Source: Pseudomonas flavescens (GTDB lineage: Bacteria; Pseudomonadota; Gammaproteobacteria; Pseudomonadales; Pseudomonadaceae). Taken from it: DNA of 64,000 nt. Every line of letters begins with the position of its first letter. The stretch's first letter is position 1. The notes beneath the pieces were generated by a model. It was not told the origin of the DNA, did no database searches, and worked only from the letters and a program-made list of their open reading frames with translations. Positions 9,363 through 17,129 of the stretch are shown here, piece after piece. The position numbers and the translations under genes are program-made. The stretch lies in contig NZ_JACBYV010000001.1 of NCBI RefSeq assembly GCF_013408425.1, forward strand, positions 1 to 64,000. Direction: 5' to 3'.

Positions 9363-10753
9363 CGGCGTCCGCGCAGCAGCCCGAATAGCCCGACAACGGC
9401 CAGCAACAGCAGCAACACCACGGCGGCGGCGCTCACGTACAGGCCCGTGGTGCCCAGTAGCGGTCGTTCCACCCGCTGGTAGGTGGACTGTTTGAGGAGC
9501 AGGTTCAGCGCCGCGTCGAGCTGTGCGGTATGGACTTGGCGCAGTTCTTTGGCGGGATCGGCGAAGCGACCCTCCTCGTAATCGGCCAACGAACTCCAGT
9601 AATAGTCGGCAAGGGCGCTGTTGCCCTGGGCGGTCCAGTTCTGGCGGGCGAGGGCGACGTTGCGCAAGCGCTCGACGGTGTCCGCATCCAGACCGTCACG
9701 GCCGAGCCTGTGCAGCAGGTCGTGCAGGCGCTGCAGGGTTTGCTCGACATCGTCGCGTGCCACCTCGGCGTTGATGCTGAAGAAGCTGCTGCTGGCATAG
9801 GCACTGCGCTCTACGCTCGGCCCATAGGCCAGGCCGTGTTCGAGACGCAGATCGCGATACACCGCCCATTGCAGGTAGTCGCGCAGCAACTGCCAGGTGC
9901 CGTGGTCGAGTTCGCCGACCCAGGGTTCAGCGAAGATCAGGTGCACCTTGGCGGTTTCACCGACCAGGCCATTGATCAGGGTACGGTCGGGCTCGGCCTT
10001 GCCGGTGCTTTCCGGCAGTTCGCGCAACTCGGGCATGGGCCCGGGCGGCAGTTCGCCGAAGCGCCGTTCGAGGTAGGCGGGCAGGCGTCGATCGAGATCG
10101 CCGACCATGATCAGGGTCATGTTGTTGGCGACGTACCACTCGCTGCGCAGGCGCTCCAGGGCGTCGGCCGTCAGATGTGCCAGGCTGTCCGGCTCGGCGC
10201 AGGCCAGGCCCAGCTCCGCAGCCAGCTGGGCGGTGGCGTCATCCTTGCTGGCAGAGCTGCCGAGCAGGCGCTGCCAGGCTGCAGGGTGTTCGCCATTCTC
10301 ATGGACGATGACGCCCTTGGCAGCGTCGATGCGCGCCTCGTTCAGTTCGGTGTTGAACAGCGCGGAGAGCAACAGGTCGAGGGCAGCACGCTGATTGGCG
10401 GCCGGTACTTCGAGCACGAAGGTGGTGTCGCTATCCCGGGTGTAGGCATTCCAGTCACCGCCCAGGGCCTGCATGCGTTCTTCCAGCCCGGCTTCGCCGC
10501 TGTCGTCGATACCGCTGAACAGCAAGTGTTCGAGCAGGTGCGGCAGCTCCTTGTGGCGGCAGTCGAACTGATCGAAACCGACGCCGACCACCAGGCGGAT
10601 GGACACATGGCCGCGTTCGCTGGTGGGCTTGAGGATCAGTTGCAGGCCGTTGTCCAGAGGGTAACCTTCCACCTTGAGGCGGTCCGCCGCCAGCAGGTGG
10701 CTGCACAGCAACAGGCTCAGCAACAGCGTTAGCATGCGGCCGGTGGAGAGCAC
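9359..10753 (-). CDS. M16-family zinc metallopeptidase, membrane-anchored
   Basis: A 464-residue pitrilysin-type protein. The inverted zinc motif HLLEH is at residues 72-76 and the third ligand is E152 (IVHENGEH), exactly the family spacing. An N-terminal signal/anchor (MLTLLLSLLLCSHLLAAD) and a C-terminal transmembrane helix ending in RRGRR-like basic residues (VVLLLLLAVVGLFGLLRGRR) frame one catalytic domain plus one M16C-like domain. It probably works in the periplasm, tethered to the inner membrane. The GTG at 10753 shares its first base with the TAG stop of the upstream transporter gene (TAGTG); an ATG at 10735 is an alternative. Coupling suggests the peptidase serves the transporter's context, but no partner is known to me. 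Confidence 0.9.
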   Translation of the reverse strand: MLSTGRMLTLLLSLLLCSHLLAADRLKVEGYPLDNGLQLILKPTSERGHVSIRLVVGVGFDQFDCRHKELPHLLEHLLFSGIDDSGEAGLEERMQALGGDWNAYTRDSDTTFVLEVPAANQRAALDLLLSALFNTELNEARIDAAKGVIVHENGEHPAAWQRLLGSSASKDDATAQLAAELGLACAEPDSLAHLTADALERLRSEWYVANNMTLIMVGDLDRRLPAYLERRFGELPPGPMPELRELPESTGKAEPDRTLINGLVGETAKVHLIFAEPWVGELDHGTWQLLRDYLQWAVYRDLRLEHGLAYGPSVERSAYASSSFFSINAEVARDDVEQTLQRLHDLLHRLGRDGLDADTVERLRNVALARQNWTAQGNSALADYYWSSLADYEEGRFADPAKELRQVHTAQLDAALNLLLKQSTYQRVERPLLGTTGLYVSAAAVVLLLLLAVVGLFGLLRGRR

Positions 10754-12396
10754 TACTCGCCACCTTCTTCGACGAGCAGGGCGCCGGTTTCATGGCTGCC
10801 GAGCACGGCATAGGCACTGGCGCAGAACAGCGAGTTGAGGCGTTTCATGTCGTCGATCAGTTCCAGGTGTAGAGAGCTGGTTTCCAGACTCTTGACCACC
10901 TGCTTGTGCAGACGTTCGACATGTAAATGGGTCAGCCGGCGCTCCTGAATACGGAAGCGACGCTTCTCGCGCAGCAATTGGCGAGCGGCATCGGCGTCAG
11001 CGGAAAAGAACACCGACAGCCCCAGGCGCAGGTTGCCCAGCAGGCGTTCGTGCAGTTCGGTGAGTTCCACCAGGCCGCTTTCGGAGAAGGCGTGGCGCTG
11101 TGAGGTCTTCTCGTCCTGGATCTTGCCGAGCATGCGTTCGATGATGTCGCCGGCACGTTCCAGGTTCGACGAGAACTCGATGATCTCCGCCCAGCGCTGA
11201 CTGTCGTGGTCGCTCAGCTCCTCTCTCTGTACCTGGGCGAGATACAGTTTCACCGCGGTGTAGAGGGCATCGATATCGTCGTCGAGGCGGCGCAGGTCCT
11301 TGCCGAGAATCGGCTGGCTGCCACGCAGGGCGTCGAGCAGGTGGCCGAGCATGCTGTCGACCAGGTCACCGATGCGCAGGGTTTCACGGACCGCATTGGA
11401 GAGTGCCAGGCTCGGCGTGGACAGTGCGGTGGGATCGAGGTGGCGGGCCTTGGCGACCGCATTCATGTCCGGCCGATCCGGCAGCAGCCAGTTGCAGAAG
11501 CGCGCCATCAGGCCGAGGGTCGGCAGCATCAGCACGCAGCGCAGGCTGTTGTAGAGCACGTGAAAGCCGATGACCAGTTCTGCCGGATGCCATTTGAGGC
11601 TGTCCAGCCAGTGCACCAGTGGGTCCAGCACCGGAATCACCAGCAGCAGGCCGATCAGCTTGTAGAGCAGGCTGCCCAGGGCCACGCGACGCCCGGCCTG
11701 GCTCTGCATGCTGGCATTGAGAAAGGCCAGCACGCCGCTGCCGATATTGGCACCGATCACCAGACCGATGGCCACCGGCAGGCCGATCACACCGGCACCG
11801 GTCAGCGTCGCGGTGAGCAGCACCGCGGCCAGGCTCGAGTAGGAAATCAGTGCGAACAGTGCACCGACCACGGCGTCGAGCAGCAGGTCGCCGGTGAGCG
11901 AGGCGAACAGCACGTGAATGCCCTTGGCCTCGGTGATCGGCGTGGCGGCTGCGACGATCAACTGCAGCGCCAGAATCATCAGCCCGAGGCCGATGCCCAC
12001 CCGGCCGAGCTGGCCGGCACGGGTCTGCTTGCGGGACAGGAAGAACACCACGCCGAGGAAGATCAGCAGGGGCGACAGCCAACTGAGGTCGAAGGTCAGC
12101 ACCCGCGCCATCAGCGCGGTACCGACGTCGGCACCGAGCATGATCGCCAGCGCCGGGGTCAGCGCCATCAGACCCTGGCCGACGAATGAAGTGACCAGCA
12201 GCGCCGTGGCGTTGCTGCTTTGCACCAGGGCGGTCACGGCGATGCCGGCGACGAACGCCATGGGCCGTTTGCCGACGTTGTGGCTGAGCACGCGACGCAA
12301 TTGCGAGCCGTATACCCGCAGGATCCCGGTACGCACGATATGGGTGCCCCAGATCAGCAGGGCAATGGCGGAAAGCAGATTGAGCAGAGTCAACAT
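10753..12396 (-). CDS. Na/Pi-cotransporter II-like protein with PhoU-like C-terminal domain
   Basis: A 547-residue membrane protein. Two Na_Pi_cotrans repeats are visible with the QSS signature (TALVQSSNATALLV, about residue 57) and the paired repeat around SYSSLAAVLLTATLTGAG. Residues ~330-540 form a soluble helical PhoU-like bundle rich in Arg, Glu and Leu. Family members move phosphate or modulate phosphate efflux with Na+. The ATG at 12396 has GGGAG 8 nt upstream; a GTG three bases before it is the alternative. It is the first gene of a two-gene unit with the M16 peptidase. Confidence 0.9.
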   Translation of the reverse strand: MLTLLNLLSAIALLIWGTHIVRTGILRVYGSQLRRVLSHNVGKRPMAFVAGIAVTALVQSSNATALLVTSFVGQGLMALTPALAIMLGADVGTALMARVLTFDLSWLSPLLIFLGVVFFLSRKQTRAGQLGRVGIGLGLMILALQLIVAAATPITEAKGIHVLFASLTGDLLLDAVVGALFALISYSSLAAVLLTATLTGAGVIGLPVAIGLVIGANIGSGVLAFLNASMQSQAGRRVALGSLLYKLIGLLLVIPVLDPLVHWLDSLKWHPAELVIGFHVLYNSLRCVLMLPTLGLMARFCNWLLPDRPDMNAVAKARHLDPTALSTPSLALSNAVRETLRIGDLVDSMLGHLLDALRGSQPILGKDLRRLDDDIDALYTAVKLYLAQVQREELSDHDSQRWAEIIEFSSNLERAGDIIERMLGKIQDEKTSQRHAFSESGLVELTELHERLLGNLRLGLSVFFSADADAARQLLREKRRFRIQERRLTHLHVERLHKQVVKSLETSSLHLELIDDMKRLNSLFCASAYAVLGSHETGALLVEEGGE

Positions 12397-12810
12397 CACG
12401 CATCTCCCTGATACGCAGATTCGATCCCGACGCTTGGGATACTGCCGATGACGGAGTGCGATAGCCTGTGGTCACAGTCGACCTATCAGGCAGGTCTCTT
12501 TTTAGCTGTAGCTGCAGATCGCCGGTTTGCCAAGCGCAGGCTTTCGCGTTGCAGGGGCGTGGCATTGCCAGCGGCCCGGTGCCATCGCCAAACTCACCTC
12601 TGGGCGTTGCAAGAATCGAGCGATAAGCCTAGGATGCGCGCCTTCTCTCAACCGACGGCAAAGGAGGTACATCATGCAGCTACTGACTACCCTTTGCAGG
12701 TCGCGCCTGGCTTGATCGCTGTTTCCGCTATTCGCTAGCGGCTGCGCAACACCCGGGCCAAGGCCTGCCAATCCGAACATTTTTTCGTTTCAACCCATCA
12801 GGATTGGACT
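12397..12810. other. Divergent intergenic region between the Na/Pi transporter and rtcB
   Basis: About 410 bp carrying the upstream signals of two divergent units. The only further feature I can support is a short leader-like ORF at 12674-12715. I searched by eye for a sigma-54 element of the kind controlling rtcB in Escherichia coli and saw none that was convincing. Confidence 0.4.
12674..12715 (+). CDS. Possible 13-residue leader peptide upstream of rtcB
   Basis: The strong Shine-Dalgarno AAGGAGG (12660-12666) lies 7 nt before an ATG opening the short frame MQLLTTLCRSRLA, which ends in TGA 95 bp before rtcB. The ribosome site is much better than those of most neighbouring genes, which is why it is listed. 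It contains one Cys and a CRSR stretch. It could be a regulatory leader or chance. Confidence 0.3.
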   Translation: MQLLTTLCRSRLA

Positions 12811-13947
12811 ATGGGCACTTGTATTCGCACTTTGTCCGACGGCACCGTTTTGGTCGCCGCGGACGACACCTGGATCGAAGGAAAAGCGATCCAGCAACTC
12901 GAAACGACCGCTCGCCTGCCGGGCATGCATCGGGTCGCCGGCATGCCGGATCTGCACCCGGGGCGTGGCTATCCGGTCGGCGCGGCATTCTTTTCCGTGG
13001 GCCGCTTGTACCCGGCCCTGGTTGGCAACGACATCGGTTGTGGAATGGCGCTGTGGCGTACCGACAGCGCTATCGCCAAACTGAATCTGGACAAGCTGGA
13101 AAAGCGCATCGGCAACCTCGACGCGCCGCTGGACGACAGTTGGCGTGAGGCCATCGACGCCTTCGATCTTCCCCTCAGCGGCCATGAACGCTCGCTGGGC
13201 ACCATTGGTGGCGGCAACCATTTCGCCGAGCTGCAACTGCTCGACGAAAGCTACGACGACGAGGCGATGGCGGCACTGGGCATCGACCGCAAGCACCTGC
13301 TGTTGCTGGTGCACAGCGGCTCGCGCGGGCTGGGCGAGTCGATTCTGCGCGAGCAGGTCGACCTGTTCGGGCATCAGGGGCTGGAGGCGGGCAGTGATGC
13401 CTGCGCCCATTACCTGAGTCGCCACGACGGCGCCTTGCGTTTTGCCGAGGCCAATCGTCAGTTGATCGCTCGGCGCATCCTCGAGCGTTTGCGTAGCGAT
13501 GGCCGGGCGGTGCTGGACATCAACCACAACCTGGTCTCGTCGGCACGCGTCGATGGCGTTCAGGGCTGGTTGCACCGCAATGGCGCGACGCCATCGGATC
13601 AGGGCGTTGTGGTGATTCCCGGTTCCCGTGGTGACTACAGCTATCTGGTGCAACCGCTGGCCGACGCGCGCAGCCTGTTCTCGCTGGCGCATGGTGCCGG
13701 TCGCAAATGGATGCGCAGTGAGTGCAAGGACCGTCTTGCCGCTCGCTACAGCGTCGAGCAACTGGGCCGGACCAGCCTCGGCAGCCGGGTCATCTGCGCC
13801 GACCGAGCGCTGATCTACGAGGAGGCGCCGGAGGCGTACAAGGCCATCGACTCGGTGATAGGCGCACTGCAGGGGGCCGGACTGATACGTGTGCTGGCGC
13901 GCCTGAAACCGGTGCTGACCTACAAGACACGTGGAGGGTGCTGCTGA
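12811..13947 (+). CDS. rtcB: RtcB-family RNA ligase (RtcB2 type, paired with PrfH)
   Basis: A 378-residue RNA 3'-phosphate/5'-OH ligase that uses GTP and divalent metal. The active-site set is present: C77 in [13 protein letters not shown]137 in TIGGGNHF, H168 in [10 protein letters not shown]239 in DINHN, and the guanylated H294 in [10 protein letters not shown]. It is shorter than canonical RtcB (~408), as is usual for the PrfH-linked branch. AGGATT lies upstream of the ATG at 12811. Its stop overlaps the prfH start (TGATG). In published work RtcB2 reseals 16S rRNA cut at the decoding centre by colicin E3-like ribotoxins after PrfH frees the stalled peptide; assignment here rests on the pairing and the motifs. 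Confidence 0.93.
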   Translation: MGTCIRTLSDGTVLVAADDTWIEGKAIQQLETTARLPGMHRVAGMPDLHPGRGYPVGAAFFSVGRLYPALVGNDIGCGMALWRTDSAIAKLNLDKLEKRIGNLDAPLDDSWREAIDAFDLPLSGHERSLGTIGGGNHFAELQLLDESYDDEAMAALGIDRKHLLLLVHSGSRGLGESILREQVDLFGHQGLEAGSDACAHYLSRHDGALRFAEANRQLIARRILERLRSDGRAVLDINHNLVSSARVDGVQGWLHRNGATPSDQGVVVIPGSRGDYSYLVQPLADARSLFSLAHGAGRKWMRSECKDRLAARYSVEQLGRTSLGSRVICADRALIYEEAPEAYKAIDSVIGALQGAGLIRVLARLKPVLTYKTRGGCC

Positions 13948-14567
13948 TGATCCTTCTGCAACTATCGGCAGCCCAGGGACCTGAGGAGTGCGCCCTGGCG
14001 GTGGCCAAGGCAGTGGTCAGGCTGCAGGCCGAGGCGCACGCCCAGGCTGTACAGGTGCGGGTTCTCGAAGAGGAGCCGGGGCCACGATCCGGCACCTTGC
14101 GTTCGGTATTGCTGGCGCTGGAAGGCGAGCAGGCGCACAGCCTTGTCGACTGCTGGACAGGGTCGCTGCAATGGACCTGCCCCAGCCCGTACAGGCCAGG
14201 CCACGCCCGCAAGAACTGGTTCTTCGGTGGCGCGCGGTTCACCGCGCCAGCCCCGGAACTGGCCGGTGAAATCCGCTTCGAAACCCTGCGCTCGTCCGGC
14301 CCAGGCGGCCAGCATGTCAACACCACCGACTCGGCGGTGCGTGCTACGCATAGTGCCAGCGGCATCAGCGTCAAGGTCCAGAGCGAGCGCAGCCAGCATG
14401 CCAACAAGCGTCTGGCCGTTCTGCTGATTGGCCAGCGCCTCGCACAGCAGGCTCAGCAGGATGCCGATGCTGTACGCGCCGAGCGTCGCTCGTTTCACCG
14501 GCAGGTGGAGCGGGGCAACCCCAGGCGGGTATTTCGGGGCGAACGTTTCGAGCCCGTGAGTGGGTGA
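13947..14567 (+). CDS. prfH: Peptide chain release factor-like protein PrfH
   Basis: A 206-residue RF homologue containing domain 3 with the peptidyl-tRNA hydrolysis motif GGQ (G120-G121-Q122 in [17 protein letters not shown]). It lacks the codon-recognition domain of RF1/RF2, as in other PrfH. The ATG at 13947 overlaps the rtcB stop by one base, so the two are translationally coupled. PrfH releases peptides from ribosomes damaged in the decoding centre, working with RtcB2. A strong terminator follows. The location directly beside a CDI-type toxin locus is noteworthy because such toxins can be ribonucleases. Confidence 0.95.
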   Translation: MILLQLSAAQGPEECALAVAKAVVRLQAEAHAQAVQVRVLEEEPGPRSGTLRSVLLALEGEQAHSLVDCWTGSLQWTCPSPYRPGHARKNWFFGGARFTAPAPELAGEIRFETLRSSGPGGQHVNTTDSAVRATHSASGISVKVQSERSQHANKRLAVLLIGQRLAQQAQQDADAVRAERRSFHRQVERGNPRRVFRGERFEPVSG

Positions 14568-14580
14568 TTCGCGATACTGA

Positions 14581-14608
14581 AAACGGGGCCTGAAACAGGC
14601 CCCGTTTT
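14581..14608 (+). terminator. Rho-independent terminator after prfH
   Basis: AAACGGGGCCTG / CAGGCCCCGTTT stem of 12 bp with an AAA loop, then TTTT. The stem sequence is nearly the same as those at 32335 and 33122. Confidence 0.9.
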
Positions 14609-14611
14609 CAT

Positions 14612-15155
14612 ATTGCCGCTCAATGAAGGCTGCTTGTCGGATGGCAACGCATCCGGGGCAGCAGGCTGTGTCGAGATCCATTTTGCTTGCGGTTCGTTAA
14701 GTGGGGGCGCTTGATCGTTAGCAAAAACAGAGGCAGTCCTCCGGGGAGCTGACCTGCTTCCAGCTATTTGCAATATTTTGCAATGGTTGTAAGTCTGCTT
14801 TTTGGCGTCATTTTGTTGGCGATTGTTTGCGTGAGTCACGCGCTTCGCTGGCCGCCGTTGCAGCTATCGATTATCGGCCATCTCGAGTCCTCGAGCGGTT
14901 GCCAGTGGAATACCCATGCGTTGTCCACGGGCGTCAAATTCTGATTCTTGATGCTGATGAAATTTTGTCGCCCCTCGGGAACGCCGCCTGCCGCTATGGC
15001 GCGGGTTTTAGCCGCGAAAAGGCCTGTGTTTTAATTTTCCGGTATCGAATCGACGCGTTACCTCGGGAATGGATGCATGGTTTTCCGCAATGGATCTGCG
15101 GCCTTATGGCTTGTCCGTTTTTTCGCTGACCAATCACTGCATCGATTGTGGCTAG
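14612..15155. other. Gap upstream of the exoprotein gene, no supported gene
   Basis: About 540 bp of mixed, lower-GC sequence. The open frame at 14827-15129 has no ribosome site, hydrophobic segment or family resemblance and is not called. A two-partner-secretion transporter gene of about 1.7 kb would be expected here but is not present. Confidence 0.5.
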
Positions 15156-15296
15156 GCGATCACCGGCGACGTCGGCGTGATCCAGCCCGGCGAGCACCTG
15201 ACCGCTGCCGTGACCTTCGCCCATTCCCTGGAACCACCCGATGCGATCGCCGAGCGCGATCACCCGGTGCACTTCCACCTCGACCTCTTTCTCTGA
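15156..15296 (+). pseudogene. Possible 3' scrap of a TpsB/FhaC-type transporter gene
   Basis: A 46-codon stretch without a start, opened by a TAG at 15153 and closed by TGA at 15294. It reads as two amphipathic strands (GEHLTAAVTFAHSLEPP and HPVHFHLDLFL) with the alternating pattern of the last beta strands of an outer-membrane barrel. It ends 36 bp before the exoprotein start, where cdiB/fhaC normally ends. The assignment is by pattern and position only, and the last residue is Leu rather than the usual Phe. Codon use matches the GC-rich exoprotein rather than the gap upstream. Confidence 0.35.
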
Positions 15297-15332
15297 TTTT
15301 TTGATTCGCCTGTGCCTCGGAGCACCCTGAAC

Positions 15333-17129
15333 ATGGACGTTCGCAGCCCATTGTTTCAAAACATCGCCCTGATTCTGGCGGGTGTGATGTTCCTCAACCC
15401 CATCGCCGCCACCGCCGCGCAACTGACCGTGGACGCGCAGGCGGGCGGCAACACCAGCCTGGGGCAGGCCGCCAATGGCGTGCCGATCGTCAACATCGCC
15501 ACGCCCAACGGCAGCGGGCTGTCGCACAACAAGTTCACCGACTACAACGTCGGCCAGCAAGGGCTGATCCTCAACAACGCCACCGAGCGGCTGCAGAGCA
15601 CCCAGCAAGGCGGCATCATCATTGGCAACCCGAACCTGGGCGGCTCCAATCTGCAGGGGCGTGCAGCAGGGGTCATCCTCAACGAAGTGACCGGCAGCAA
15701 CCGCAGCCAGCTCAAGGGCTACACGGAAGTGGCCGGGCAGGCGGCGAACGTCATCGTCGCCAACCCCCATGGCATCACCTGCGACGGCTGCGGCTTCATC
15801 AACACCCCGCGGGCGACCCTGAGCACGGGTGCGCCGGTGATCGAAAACGGCCAACTGCGCAGCTTCGACGTCAATGGCGGCGACATCGCCATCGAAGGTG
15901 CAGGCCTCAACGCCAGCAACGTCGACCAGTTCGACCTGATCACCCGCAGCGCCAAGCTCAACGCCGAGATTCATACCAAGCGCCTGAACGTCATCACCGG
16001 CCGCAACGACGTGGATGCCGCCACCCTGCAGGCCATCGCCAAGGCCGATGACGGCAGTGAAAAACCGCAACTGGCCATCGACAGCTCGGCCCTGGGCGGC
16101 ATGTACGCGGGGGCGATTCGTCTGGTGGGCACCGAGGCGGGCGTGGGCGTGAAGCTGGCCGGCGACATGGCGGCCAGTGCCGGGGATATTCAGATCGATG
16201 CCAGCGGGCGATTGAGCCTCAACCGTGTGGTGGCCAGTGATGACATCGAGTTGGCCGCCAGTGCAATCGAACTCGGTGGCGATGCCTATGCCGGGCGCAT
16301 TGTCGCAGCCCGTGCCACGCAGACCCTGAGCCTGGATGAGGAACGGAGTCTGGCGGCGGGTGAGCGGATCACGCTGAACGCACGGCAGATCAGCAACCAG
16401 GGCGTGATCGAGGCGGGCGTCAACCGCGACAACACCCGCAATGCGAGTGGCAATGTCACGCTCAAGGCCGATGGCGTGCGCAATCGGGGCAGCCTGTTGG
16501 CCAGTGGCGATCTCGACCTGGCCCTCAGCGGCACGTTGGATAATCGGGCGGGTGCCCTTGGCGCCAAGGCCAGCACCCGGGTGACGGCCAAGACGCTGGA
16601 CAACCGCGGGGGGCTGGTCGTCGCTGACGAGTCGCTGGACGTGAGCGCTGCCAAGCGCCTGGACAATCGGGACGGTGAGATTTCCAGCCAGGGCGTGGCG
16701 AGCGTCAACGCGGGGCAGCTGGATAACCGCAGCGGGCGGCTCAGTGCGGGCAGCGTACTGACGGTTACAGCCCATGAGCTGGACAACAGCGCCAAGGGTA
16801 CCCTGAGCAGTCGTGGAAGCCTGACCGTGCGCGAGGCGGCGCTGGATAACCAGGGTGGAACCCTCGTCGCGGATCGACGCCTGGATATCAGCGGGCAGAG
16901 CCTGGATAACCGGGGTGGGGTGGTCAGCGGCAAGGCCGATGCCAGCATCGCGGTGGACGGCGTCTTGGACAACGCCGGGGCGAGCCGCGTGGTCAGCGAA
17001 GGCCGTCTCAGCATTGCCGCTGGTGAACTGCGCAACCACGCAGGCGGGCAGATCGGGGCCAAGGGCGATGTCGAGGTACGAGCAGGCGTTCTCGGCCAGC
17101 AGGCTGGCGAATTGCTCAGCCAGGGCTAA
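15333..17129 (+). CDS. CdiA/FhaB-type exoprotein, N-terminal part ending at an in-frame TAA
   Basis: 598 residues: signal peptide (MDVRSPLFQNIALILAGVMF... cut near ATAA/QLTV), then the two-partner-secretion (haemagglutination activity) domain, residues ~30-270. That domain shows NGVPIVNIATPNGSGLSHN, DYNVGQQGLILNN, NPHGITCDGCGFINTP and NGQLRSFDVNGGDI. After it come filamentous-haemagglutinin repeats of about 20 residues with the beat LDNRGG / SSQG / LDNSAG. The ATG at 15333 has GGAG 10 nt upstream; a GTG at 15312 is possible but adds no signal-peptide feature. The frame stops at TAA 17127-17129, yet the same frame continues as repeats for another 2600 codons. As written, the cell would secrete only the N-terminal third of the repeat shaft, without the toxin. 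Confidence 0.85.
   Translation: MDVRSPLFQNIALILAGVMFLNPIAATAAQLTVDAQAGGNTSLGQAANGVPIVNIATPNGSGLSHNKFTDYNVGQQGLILNNATERLQSTQQGGIIIGNPNLGGSNLQGRAAGVILNEVTGSNRSQLKGYTEVAGQAANVIVANPHGITCDGCGFINTPRATLSTGAPVIENGQLRSFDVNGGDIAIEGAGLNASNVDQFDLITRSAKLNAEIHTKRLNVITGRNDVDAATLQAIAKADDGSEKPQLAIDSSALGGMYAGAIRLVGTEAGVGVKLAGDMAASAGDIQIDASGRLSLNRVVASDDIELAASAIELGGDAYAGRIVAARATQTLSLDEERSLAAGERITLNARQISNQGVIEAGVNRDNTRNASGNVTLKADGVRNRGSLLASGDLDLALSGTLDNRAGALGAKASTRVTAKTLDNRGGLVVADESLDVSAAKRLDNRDGEISSQGVASVNAGQLDNRSGRLSAGSVLTVTAHELDNSAKGTLSSRGSLTVREAALDNQGGTLVADRRLDISGQSLDNRGGVVSGKADASIAVDGVLDNAGASRVVSEGRLSIAAGELRNHAGGQIGAKGDVEVRAGVLGQQAGELLSQG

Noticed and set aside
12397..12810. Sigma-54 promoter as in the Escherichia coli rtcBA operon
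   Set aside because: No GG-N10-GC element with proper flanks was seen, and no RtcR gene is nearby.
14827..15129. 100-codon frame upstream of the exoprotein
   Set aside because: No ribosome site, no recognisable domain, unusual composition (Cys- and Trp-containing, no pattern).
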